A stretch of 20,525 nt of DNA, from positions 1 to 20,525 of the forward strand of contig NZ_JACRSW010000017.1 in NCBI RefSeq assembly GCF_014384965.1, given 5' to 3'. The stretch comes from Jutongia hominis. Lineage in GTDB: Bacteria > Bacillota > Clostridia > Lachnospirales > Lachnospiraceae. The notes under the pieces were generated by a model. The model worked only from the letters and a program-made list of their open reading frames with translations. It was not told the DNA's origin and made no database searches. This document shows positions 8,528 through 15,326 of the stretch, piece after piece (positions within the stretch are counted from its first letter, which is position 1; every line of letters starts with the position of its first letter). Both the position numbers and the translations under genes were made by a program.

Positions 8528-9244
8528 ATGAAAAATGTAAAGAAATACATTGTTGTTATGTGCGCACTGTTATTGGTGGCTGGCGGTTTTACATTCATTT
8601 ATAAGCAGGTAAATGGCAAAGAAGAAGTTATGAAGAGTTTTTCGCAGGAACACAAAAGTTTAGCGAAGAAATATCCTGACTGGTTTAATGACAAAGGGGA
8701 ATTCTACTATGGGGCATATCAGAAAGCGGATCAGGATAAATTGAACTTTCATGAAATGGTTGCAAAAGAGCAGATTCCAAAAGAGCTTTATCAGGCAATG
8801 ACGACAGAACAGTTATTTGATGCGGTCGAAAAATATCCTACACTTTATACGTTAGGAGTATATGATTCACTATCCTTAGCAATACAGTCTGTGTCGGAAA
8901 GCTTTGATGCAATGAAAGAGTTGCAAAAGCGGGAAGATATTGTGCAATTATGTTATGAGCATTACCTTAGCCGAGATTTAACGAAAGAAGTAGATCTTAA
9001 TAAGATCAATCAGGAAGAGGGCCAACTTTATTTTGAAGCTGGGATTTTGTTACAAAAGAACTCTTATAAAAAGCTGAATGCTTCACAACGAAGCAAAGTT
9101 GTAAAAAAGATAAAAGAGCATATCAAAGATTATGCGGATTCCGGCAAGAAACTCGGAAATCAGACATGGGCGGTTATTTCGAATGAGATTGATATACAGT
9201 TAAAGCAGATCGATACAAAGAATCCTTGGAGCAAAGAGTTTTAG
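8528..9244 (+). CDS. Exported protein of unknown function
   Basis: This is a 238-residue protein with an N-terminal hydrophobic segment (residues 6-26: YIVVMCALLLVAGGFTFIY) acting as a signal or anchor. It is otherwise soluble and helical. The central part, MTTEQLFDAVEKYPTLYTL followed by ESFDAMKELQKREDI, recalls a region common in exported clostridial hypothetical proteins (T-E-x-L-x-x-A-V-x-x-Y-P...EL-x-x-R-x-D). I know this pattern from memory and cannot attach a function to it. No catalytic motif is visible. The ribosome binding site is AGAGGGAGA. The gene sits inside the LRR cluster, with the short word TGGCAGATGGT 50 bases upstream (8468), a word found again before the gene at 10589. 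Confidence 0.75.
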   Translation: MKNVKKYIVVMCALLLVAGGFTFIYKQVNGKEEVMKSFSQEHKSLAKKYPDWFNDKGEFYYGAYQKADQDKLNFHEMVAKEQIPKELYQAMTTEQLFDAVEKYPTLYTLGVYDSLSLAIQSVSESFDAMKELQKREDIVQLCYEHYLSRDLTKEVDLNKINQEEGQLYFEAGILLQKNSYKKLNASQRSKVVKKIKEHIKDYADSGKKLGNQTWAVISNEIDIQLKQIDTKNPWSKEF

Positions 9245-9308
9245 AAAAAGTCCAGGATAGAAAATGCGACATATCAGTTACATGTCAAAGAGATGGGGAG
9301 GAAAACCT

Positions 9309-10544
9309 ATGAAGAAATTAAAAACATTAATGATTATGCTGGTTGTTATTATTACAGCTCTGAGGTTTGGAAATATTTCAAAAGCCGCAGAAAATGATCA
9401 GGGAAGATATTGTGAAAATGGTTTGTATTATGAATACAACCAATCAACAGATGATTATATTCTGGTTGATGCAGATCCACAACTGGAAGCAGTTATTATA
9501 CCGGATACAGTTGCCGGAAAACATGTAGAACGTATGGGATATTCTGTTTTTCAGGATAATACCCGGTTGAAGAAAGTTATGTTTAATAAGTATATTTCTG
9601 TGATTAAAACAAATACTTTTGCAAACTGTACAGCTTTGGAAGATGTTGTTTTATTGGATAATATCAATGTCGTGGAAGAGTATGCATTTTTGAATTGCAC
9701 TAGCCTGAAAAAAATGACATTTGCCGATGGAATCTATTGTATCGAAAAATGTGCTTTTTATAATGCCGGATTGGAAAAAATTCAATTTGCAAATGATTAT
9801 ATATCGATAGAAAGTAATGCGTTTTTGAAATGTAAAAATTTAAAATCGGTTGCTTTTATTGGGGTAAGTGAGATTGGCTCAAAAGCATTTGGCGATTGTA
9901 CTGTTTTAGGAAAAGTAACTTTCAAAAAGGTCAGCAGTGAAGCAAGAATAGCAAGCGATGCCTTTGAAAATACAAAATGGGTAAAAGCATATCAAAGAAA
10001 ACACAAAGCGATTGTTACAAAAGGTGTTCTGATCAATGGGTACTATATGAAAGGGAATGTTACTTTAAATGGTAAGAAGATCCATGGAATAACCGCATTA
10101 GCATTTGCTGGAAACCAAAAAATTAAAAAAGTAAAGCTTAAAGATATAGAGGCAATAGGAGAAAAGGCATTTGTCAGATCCTCTGTTACAGAAGTTTCGT
10201 TGATTGGGGGCGAAATTCTGGGACATAATTTATTTAACAACTGTAGACGATTAAGAAAAATTTCTGTGTCAGGAATCAAGACGATTCCGGAGAACACATT
10301 TGTATCGATTCCGGCATTAAAGAAACTTATCTTAGGAAAAGAGGTAACCAAGATTGAAAGCGATGCAATTACAAATTGTGAGAAGTTACACACTCTTCGC
10401 TTTAAGACAAGAAAAGCAATGGACTGGCATCCATATGAATATGGCAATAAAGATGTATTCAAAGGATGCCCTAAAATCAAACATGTCTATATGAATCGAC
10501 CGAAATGGGAAAGAAAAAATCCATCAGCAGACTGGCTTGCTTAG
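9309..10544 (+). CDS. Short BspA-type leucine-rich-repeat exported protein (LRR paralogue 4)
   Basis: This is a 411-residue exported LRR protein. The start at 9309 is preferred to the ATG at 9264 because GGGAGG lies just ahead of it and MKKLKTLMIMLVV then begins a signal peptide. It corresponds to the second module of the large paralogues only: END-QG-RY, repeats of the AF-x-NCT-x-L type, the VTKGVLINGYYMKGNVTL segment, and a final KHVYM. It stops where the others continue to SWMDAF and the KVTIHVP tail, so it lacks the conserved C-terminal segment. This could be a natural short form or the product of a frameshift or deletion. No spacer element of the kind after paralogues 1-3 follows it. Confidence 0.85.
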   Translation: MKKLKTLMIMLVVIITALRFGNISKAAENDQGRYCENGLYYEYNQSTDDYILVDADPQLEAVIIPDTVAGKHVERMGYSVFQDNTRLKKVMFNKYISVIKTNTFANCTALEDVVLLDNINVVEEYAFLNCTSLKKMTFADGIYCIEKCAFYNAGLEKIQFANDYISIESNAFLKCKNLKSVAFIGVSEIGSKAFGDCTVLGKVTFKKVSSEARIASDAFENTKWVKAYQRKHKAIVTKGVLINGYYMKGNVTLNGKKIHGITALAFAGNQKIKKVKLKDIEAIGEKAFVRSSVTEVSLIGGEILGHNLFNNCRRLRKISVSGIKTIPENTFVSIPALKKLILGKEVTKIESDAITNCEKLHTLRFKTRKAMDWHPYEYGNKDVFKGCPKIKHVYMNRPKWERKNPSADWLA

Positions 10545-10588
10545 AGGATTTTTAGAATCTGGCAGATGGTAAAAAAGGAGGTGGCAGA

Positions 10589-11038
10589 ATGAAAGGTTTT
10601 ATACTTTGGAATTATACACGATTACCGAATATTTTGTTTATCATAATACTGCTTTGTATATTTGCCTTATCGGTGTTCCTGGTAAGAAAGATACATAAGA
10701 AAAAAATATATGTGATAACGGTATTGATCTTTGTTTTTACAGTTGTTTTTTGGGGGTACTCCCATAGAAATTATGGAATCAAAGAAATCTCATATCCGCT
10801 TATACAGGGTGATAATACAATAACAGATTCTGAAAAGATTTCGAACGTGATCGATGCATTGCACTTAAACAAAATGGATGAAATTCCATATGAAAAATCA
10901 TCAGATCCCGGACAAAAGAATGGAAAAACAACGGTATTGGAAATTACATATAATAATGACCAAAAGATAATGATTATTTCAGATGATGATTACGCTGTTA
11001 TCAGGAAAGAAGGTAAATCGTACTTGTATCGAAAATGA
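10589..11038 (+). CDS. Small membrane protein of unknown function
   Basis: This is a 149-residue protein with two hydrophobic helices (about residues 13-32 and 40-57) joined by a very short lysine-rich turn (KIHKKK), then a soluble domain of about 90 residues. By the positive-inside rule the turn is cytoplasmic and the C-terminal domain is outside. That domain has alternating beta-type stretches (TTVLEITYNNDQKIMIISDD, then YAVIRKEGKSYLY) like a small sheet domain, but I recognise no family. The ribosome binding site AAAAAAGGAGGT is the strongest in this part of the window. It is the last gene of the exported-protein cluster. No clear terminator was found after it. Confidence 0.7.
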   Translation: MKGFILWNYTRLPNILFIIILLCIFALSVFLVRKIHKKKIYVITVLIFVFTVVFWGYSHRNYGIKEISYPLIQGDNTITDSEKISNVIDALHLNKMDEIPYEKSSDPGQKNGKTTVLEITYNNDQKIMIISDDDYAVIRKEGKSYLYRK

Positions 11039-11149
11039 TATTCAAGTGGATGATGGCAGCATGATCAATGGGAGAAGGTAACGGCGAATTTAGCATATGT
11101 CTGGAAATGTATAGTGTCAGAAAATTTAATTTAATTAAGTGAAAAAGTG

Positions 11150-11185
11150 TTGATAAATTATATTTTTCTCTTAATATAATATAAT
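11150..11185 (+). promoter_or_regulatory. Probable sigma-A promoter for the dehydrogenase operon
   Basis: A TTGATA (11150-11155) and a TATAAT (11175-11180) are 19 bases apart in a very AT-rich stretch. A second overlapping TATAAT sits at 11180-11185. Transcription would begin near 11187, just where the leader hairpin starts. The long spacing makes the exact pairing uncertain. The stretch 11039-11149 before it holds no ORF or structure that I can support. Confidence 0.55.
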
Positions 11186-11385
11186 AGGAGTGTAGATCCG
11201 AATATTTTTTGGATGGCACTCCTGTTGTGGGTTATAGTAAAATGCTGATTTATAGAATAAAACTATATTTTGATAGTTGTATCGTTTTTTACAATACAAC
11301 CAATCACAAATCCGATATGATAGTGCCAATGAATGAAACAGTCAAAGGTGCCTGTGATCGAAAGATCTCAGGTGCCTTTTGTTTT
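11186..11385 (+). promoter_or_regulatory. Structured leader RNA ending in an intrinsic terminator
   Basis: Three hairpins lie between the promoter and the [2Fe-2S] gene. H1 has the arms AGGAGTG and CACTCCT (11186-11223), with an inner ATCC/GGAT stem. H2 has GTTGTAT and ATACAAC (11276-11300). The third is a strong terminator (11347-11385). This is the layout of an attenuator or riboswitch-type leader. I do not recognise a known riboswitch class in it. A second weak -10-like TATGAT (11316-11321) lies inside. This leader fills most of the 368-base gene-free stretch between 11038 and 11407. Confidence 0.6.
11347..11385 (+). terminator. Intrinsic terminator or attenuator before the [2Fe-2S] subunit gene
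   Basis: GGTGCCTGTGATC (11347-11359) pairs with GATCTCAGGTGCC (11364-11376) across a GAAA tetraloop. There is one T-T mismatch and two G-U pairs, and TTTTGTTTT follows. It lies upstream of the operon's first ribosome binding site, so it would either end read-through from the LRR cluster or attenuate the operon. The flanking GTCAAA (11341) can also pair with TTTTGAC (11382-11388), which would bury part of the U-run. Confidence 0.85.
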
Positions 11386-11406
11386 GACCGTAAGGAGGAG
11401 ATCAAT

Positions 11407-11724
11407 ATGGCAGACAGAATCATAGAACATCCGATCTTAGGAAAGACAGAGAAAGGAAAGAAAGTGACTTTTACCTTTGATGGGAAAGAGATGGAAGGAT
11501 ATGAAGGAGAACCAATTTCGGTAGCATTAAAAGCAGCCGGCGTGATGAAACATCGTTATACCAAAAAGGAACATAAGCCAAGAGGTATCTTTTGTGCGAT
11601 CGGCAGATGTACAGACTGTGTTATGGTCGTTGATGGAAAACCGAATGTCAGAACCTGTGTTACTCCGTTAAAAGAGGGAATGAAAGTACAGACACAATAC
11701 GGTGTATCAGCAGAACCGTTTTAA
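11407..11724 (+). CDS. [2Fe-2S] small subunit of an HcnA/LhpF-like amino-acid dehydrogenase
   Basis: This is a 105-residue electron-transfer subunit. The start at 11407 is set by TAAGGAGGAG. The in-frame extension upstream (to 11209) runs through the leader and terminator and is not coding. The cysteines C63-x4-C68-x2-C71-x12-C84 are the plant-type [2Fe-2S] pattern of the Fer2_4 family, found as the small subunit of hydrogen cyanide synthase, octopine/nopaline oxidase and D-hydroxyproline dehydrogenase. In those enzymes it passes electrons between the flavin subunits. It is the first gene of an operon with the two flavin subunits at 11816 and 13980. The substrate cannot be read from this subunit. 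Confidence 0.88.
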   Translation: MADRIIEHPILGKTEKGKKVTFTFDGKEMEGYEGEPISVALKAAGVMKHRYTKKEHKPRGIFCAIGRCTDCVMVVDGKPNVRTCVTPLKEGMKVQTQYGVSAEPF

Positions 11725-11815
11725 AGAAAAAACTTTTTTGGGAATATAAAGTCGGAAAGGAAAAGTAGACCAGAGAACATGGATAACCAAAATCCATGTA
11801 GAAAAGAGGTAGCAT

Positions 11816-13396
11816 ATGAAAAGATTTGATTTGATCATAGTAGGAGCAGGACCTTCCGGTTTGTCAGCAGCGATCGAGGCGGCAAACCGGGGAATGAATG
11901 TTGTAGTATTTGATGAAAATGAAAAGCCGGGCGGACAGCTTTTCAAACAGATCCATAAATTTTTTGGTTCAAAAGAACATAAAGCAAAAGTAAGAGGTTT
12001 TGTGATCGGCGAACAGCTTCTAAAAGAAGCGTCCGAAGCAGGTGTTACGGTTGTTTTGAATGCGACAGTGATCGGCTTGTATCAGGACAAAGAGGTTGTT
12101 GTAAAGATTGGCGATGGCGTGGAACATTACAAAGCCGATTCGGTTCTGATCGCGACAGGTGCTTCCGAAAACATGGTGACTTTTGAAGGATGGACGCTTC
12201 CGGGCGTGATCGGTGCGGGAGCTGCACAGACCATGATGAATTTGCATGGTATCAAACCGGGACAAAAGGTTTTGATGTTAGGTTCCGGTAACGTAGGTCT
12301 GGTGGTAAGTTTCCAGCTTTTACAGGCAGGATGCGAAGTAGTCGGTCTTGTCGATGCAGCCCCAAGAGTAGGTGGTTATGGTGTACATGCAGCGAAAATA
12401 GCCAGATGCGGTGTTCCGTTTTATCTGTCCCATACGATTGTCAAAGCAGAAGGAACAGATTGCGTAACCGGTGTAACGATCGCACAGGTCGATAAGAATT
12501 TTCAGTTTGTAGAAGGAAGCGAAAAACATTTTGATGTTGATACGATCTGTCTGGCAGTCGGACTTTCACCGATGTCACAGCTTCTAAAAATGGCAGGATG
12601 CAAGATGGAAGACAATCCAAAGCGTGGCGGACAGGTGCCGATCTGTGACGAGTTTGGCGCAACGAGCATTCCGGGAATTTTTGTTGCCGGTGATGTATCC
12701 GGTATTGAGGAAGCAAGCTCCGCAATGATCGGTGGTCGAATTGCAGGAATTACAGCAGCACAATATCTTGGCTTTATTGATAAAGAAGAGCAGCTTACAA
12801 AATGTGAAGAAAATAAAAAGGCATTGGACGGACTTCGTCAGGGAATGTTTGCTCCAAAGAACAGAGGAAAACTGGTCGAAAAGACAGAAGAAGGTATTCC
12901 GGTATCAATGAATCTGTTGGAAAAAGGATTTATTGCCAATGATGAGATGGAACGTTTTCCGGGTGTGACACATAAAGCAGGAGTGCATCCGGTTATGGAA
13001 TGTACACAGAATATTCCTTGTAATCCTTGTCAGGATGCATGTCCAAAACATTGTATTAAGATCGGAGAGAAGATCACTTCTTTGCCGGCTGTGGATGAGT
13101 CAGTCGATTGCATTGGCTGTGGAATGTGTGTCGCTTCTTGTTCCGGTCAGGCGATCTTTCTTCTGGATGAAACTTACGAAGAAGGTTTTGCTGCCGTGAC
13201 ATTGCCATATGAGTTCTTACCGCTTCCGAAAGAAGGTGAGAAAGGATATGGACTTGGCAGAGATGGCAAAGTGGTTTGTGAAGCTGAGGTGGTTCAGGTT
13301 AAGACAGCAAAAGCGTTCGATCATACCAATCTTTTGACGATCAAAGTTCCGGCTGATATGGCAATGAAAGCACGTTTTTATAAAAAAGAAGCCTGA
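11816..13396 (+). CDS. FAD/NAD-type dehydrogenase subunit with added [4Fe-4S] ferredoxin segment (HcnB/LhpE-like)
   Basis: This is a 526-residue cytoplasmic flavoprotein. The FAD-binding motif IVGAGPSG is at residues 8-15. A second dinucleotide-binding motif, LGSGNVG, lies near residue 160. The ATGA and FVAGDVSG motifs are those of the pyridine-nucleotide-disulfide oxidoreductase family. Residues 396-442 add cysteines C396, C402, C405, C409, C413 and a C432-x2-C435-x2-C438-x3-C442 set, a ferredoxin-like segment that fits one or two [4Fe-4S] clusters. From memory, the aerobic HcnB/LhpE proteins lack this segment and instead carry a fused BFD domain, which here is a separate gene (13523). It probably hands electrons from the DAO subunit to a low-potential or pyridine-nucleotide acceptor. 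The ribosome binding site is AGAGGT. Confidence 0.88.
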   Translation: MKRFDLIIVGAGPSGLSAAIEAANRGMNVVVFDENEKPGGQLFKQIHKFFGSKEHKAKVRGFVIGEQLLKEASEAGVTVVLNATVIGLYQDKEVVVKIGDGVEHYKADSVLIATGASENMVTFEGWTLPGVIGAGAAQTMMNLHGIKPGQKVLMLGSGNVGLVVSFQLLQAGCEVVGLVDAAPRVGGYGVHAAKIARCGVPFYLSHTIVKAEGTDCVTGVTIAQVDKNFQFVEGSEKHFDVDTICLAVGLSPMSQLLKMAGCKMEDNPKRGGQVPICDEFGATSIPGIFVAGDVSGIEEASSAMIGGRIAGITAAQYLGFIDKEEQLTKCEENKKALDGLRQGMFAPKNRGKLVEKTEEGIPVSMNLLEKGFIANDEMERFPGVTHKAGVHPVMECTQNIPCNPCQDACPKHCIKIGEKITSLPAVDESVDCIGCGMCVASCSGQAIFLLDETYEEGFAAVTLPYEFLPLPKEGEKGYGLGRDGKVVCEAEVVQVKTAKAFDHTNLLTIKVPADMAMKARFYKKEA

Positions 13397-13522
13397 TTAC
13401 TTTTTACAGTACAGGAAAATGAAAATGTTTGTATAGATGTACAATTTGAACAGGAAGCCTGTTAGCATTTCCTGAAGAAAAATGTATAAAATCACATCAT
13501 TGTATAGAAAAGAGGGATCATT

Positions 13523-13843
13523 ATGGAAAATATATTTGACAGATCGGTAGATTTGGGAGAATTTGTACCACAGCCGGATGACGATATGATCGTGTGCCGT
13601 TGTGAAGAAGTGACAAAAGGACAGATCAGACAGGCAGTACATGACGGGATGTTTACTATTACAGAGATCAGACGATATTTAAGAACCGGAATGGGGCTTT
13701 GTCAGGGACAGACTTGTGCAAAGTTAGTCAAAAGGATTGTAGCAAATGAGTTGAAAGTTTCAATGGATGTGTTAGAACCGGCTTCTTCCAGAGCACCAAT
13801 GCGTCCGATCGAAATGGAAGTTTTTGCAAGAGAAAACAACTGA
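13523..13843 (+). CDS. Stand-alone BFD-type [2Fe-2S] ferredoxin
   Basis: This is a 106-residue protein with the Fer2_BFD pattern C25-x-C27 and C60-x4-C65 (MIVCRCEEVT, then GLCQGQTC), which binds a [2Fe-2S] cluster. In HcnB/OoxA/NoxA-type flavoproteins this domain is fused at the C-terminus. Here it is its own gene directly after the flavoprotein, and it keeps the SSRAPMRPI tail typical of the fused form. It most likely works as a subunit of the same dehydrogenase. The ribosome binding site is AGAGGGAT. The 126 bases before it hold the small repeat CAGGAA/TTCCTG and no terminator. Confidence 0.88.
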   Translation: MENIFDRSVDLGEFVPQPDDDMIVCRCEEVTKGQIRQAVHDGMFTITEIRRYLRTGMGLCQGQTCAKLVKRIVANELKVSMDVLEPASSRAPMRPIEMEVFARENN

Positions 13844-13893
13844 TCATTGATAGAAACAGAAAACGACATAAACTCAGAAAAAAGCAGAGAATT

Positions 13894-14001
13894 ATGACAA
13901 AAAAGGTAAATGTTTCAATGAAGGCAGCAGACGAAGCTTGGGAAAGCAAACAGGAGCAGATAGAAAAGGAGGCAGAAACATGGGAAATACAGCAGATGTG
14001 A
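13894..14001 (+). CDS. Possible 35-residue ORF overlapping the next gene start
   Basis: An ATG at 13894 opens 35 codons that end in TGA at 13999-14001, overlapping the first 22 bases of the DAO gene in another frame. The product would be a charged, helix-forming peptide rich in E, K and A. Its ribosome binding site is weak (CAGAGAA) and the DAO gene's own strong site lies within it. It could couple translation of the two genes, but it may be chance. Confidence 0.2.
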   Translation: MTKKVNVSMKAADEAWESKQEQIEKEAETWEIQQM

Positions 14002-15107
14002 TCATTATAGGCGGAGGAATTATTGGCTGTGCCACAGCATATTATCTGGCAAAGAAGAACGTTTCTGTTATAGTTTTAGAGAAGGATAAAAGTATTGGAA
14101 ATGGTGGTTCAAGCAGAAATGGTGGTGGTGTCCGTCAGTCAGGACGTGATCCGAGAGAACTTCCGTTAGCAATGTATGCCGTAGAGCATATGTGGCCGAC
14201 ACTTTCTGAGGAACTCGGTGTTGATGTGGAATATCACAAAGAAGGTAATTTACGACTTGGTAAGACCAAGAAACATTTGGAGATCCTGCAAGGACTGACA
14301 GACAAAGCACAGGCTTGCGGATTGAAGGTTAACATGATTGATGCGAACGAAGTAAAAAGGATCAATCCGTATCTGAGTGATGAAGTGATCGGTGCAAGCT
14401 GGTGTCCGACCGATGGTCATGCAAATCCTTTGACCGCAACGTTAGGTTTTTATAAAGCAGCAAGAGCATTAGGTGTCCGTTTCTATACCGGAGAGGATGT
14501 CATCGCGATCAAAAAGATCAAGGGAATTGCAAACACCGTTGTGACAAAGAAAAATGTGTATACCGGTGGGAAGATCATTCTTGCATCAGGATATGCGAGC
14601 AGGAAAATTGCTGCGACAGTCGGAATTGATGTACCGATGCAAAATGTATTGATCGAAGCATTGGTGACTGAAGCAGAGCCGAAAATGTTTAACCAGATGC
14701 TTGGTACAGCAGATGCCGACTTCTATGGTCACCAGACGAATCATGGTTCTTTTGTTTTCGGAGGTGCATCCGGTTATGAGGAAATGAACAAGGATGATGG
14801 TACACAGCCGACATCAAGCATTACGGCACCATGTATCTGCCGTGGTATTATGAAATACATTCCAAAGCTTGCAGATGCAAAGATCGTCAGAACATGGGCA
14901 GGCTATGAAGATGTCAGTGCCGATGGCATTCCGGTGATCAGTAAGATTGATGAAGTACCGGGACTGATTCTGGCATGTGGCTTTACCGGACATGGTTTCG
15001 GAATTGCACCGGTTGTCGGAAAGTTACTTTCCGAACTTGGTACAGATCAGCAGACAACGCTGGATCTGAAAGAGTTTCGTTATGACCGCTTTAAAGCTGT
15101 GATCTGA
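13980..15107 (+). CDS. DAO-family FAD-dependent amino-acid dehydrogenase subunit (HcnC/LhpB-like)
   Basis: This is a 375-residue protein with the start at 13980 set by AAAAGGAGGC. The FAD dinucleotide motif IIIGGGIIGCATAYYLA is at residues 8-24, followed by an acidic strand end (VLEKD) and the S-S-R-N-G-G-G-V-R-Q stretch typical of the sarcosine/glycine/D-amino-acid oxidase family. The C-terminal GFTGHGFGIAP motif closes the FAD site. In the HcnABC and LhpBEF complexes this is the catalytic subunit that oxidises an amine or imino acid to an imine. Candidate substrates include D-proline, a hydroxyproline epimer, sarcosine or an amine, and the sequence alone does not choose among them. A second in-frame copy of the end (ATG-ATC-TGA) follows 21 bases after the real GTG-ATC-TGA. 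Confidence 0.88.
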   Translation: MGNTADVIIIGGGIIGCATAYYLAKKNVSVIVLEKDKSIGNGGSSRNGGGVRQSGRDPRELPLAMYAVEHMWPTLSEELGVDVEYHKEGNLRLGKTKKHLEILQGLTDKAQACGLKVNMIDANEVKRINPYLSDEVIGASWCPTDGHANPLTATLGFYKAARALGVRFYTGEDVIAIKKIKGIANTVVTKKNVYTGGKIILASGYASRKIAATVGIDVPMQNVLIEALVTEAEPKMFNQMLGTADADFYGHQTNHGSFVFGGASGYEEMNKDDGTQPTSSITAPCICRGIMKYIPKLADAKIVRTWAGYEDVSADGIPVISKIDEVPGLILACGFTGHGFGIAPVVGKLLSELGTDQQTTLDLKEFRYDRFKAVI

Positions 15108-15209
15108 ACCGGCATGGAAATGATCTGAAAATAGTTACGTCATAGAGCTGGAAAACTTTATAATATAAAAGAAAAAGCGAAAAAAGTTTATTAAAACAAG
15201 AAAAAGTAG

Positions 15210-15238
15210 TAGAAAATGGAAAAAAAGCATGGTATACT
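15210..15238 (+). promoter_or_regulatory. Probable promoter of the cyclodeaminase-family gene
   Basis: An extended -10 TGGTATACT ends at 15238, and a weak -35 (TAGAAA, 15210-15215) lies 17 bases upstream. Transcription would start near 15245, only a few bases before a terminator hairpin. Another TATAAT (15159-15164) upstream lacks a good -35. Confidence 0.5.
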
Positions 15239-15248
15239 ATTAGGGACG

Positions 15249-15283
15249 AAGGTGTCAATGGATAGATCCATTGGCGCTTTTTT
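15249..15283 (+). terminator. Promoter-proximal intrinsic terminator (attenuator-like)
   Basis: The arm beginning GGTGTCAATGGA (15251) pairs with TCCATTGGCGCT, with a tight TAGA loop, three G-U pairs and a following run of six T. It lies between the promoter at 15210-15238 and the ribosome binding site at 15312. It ends either the upstream dehydrogenase transcript or, more interestingly, the new transcript almost as soon as it starts. Its outer arms (GGTG, then GGCGC plus U-run) resemble those of the terminator at 11347. Confidence 0.85.
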
Positions 15284-15326
15284 GCTTTGTAAGCCCTTAT
15301 AGTATCCGAAACAGGAGGGCGATAAT

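Noticed and set aside
11209..11406. N-terminal extension of the [2Fe-2S] subunit to 11209
   Set aside because: The extension would be translated through the leader hairpins and the intrinsic terminator and has no ribosome binding site. The start at 11407 has TAAGGAGGAG and matches the family.
13387..13467. GAAGCCTG repeated after the flavoprotein gene as a third 3'-end duplication
   Set aside because: Only eight bases match exactly and the flanks do not, so chance is a fair explanation.
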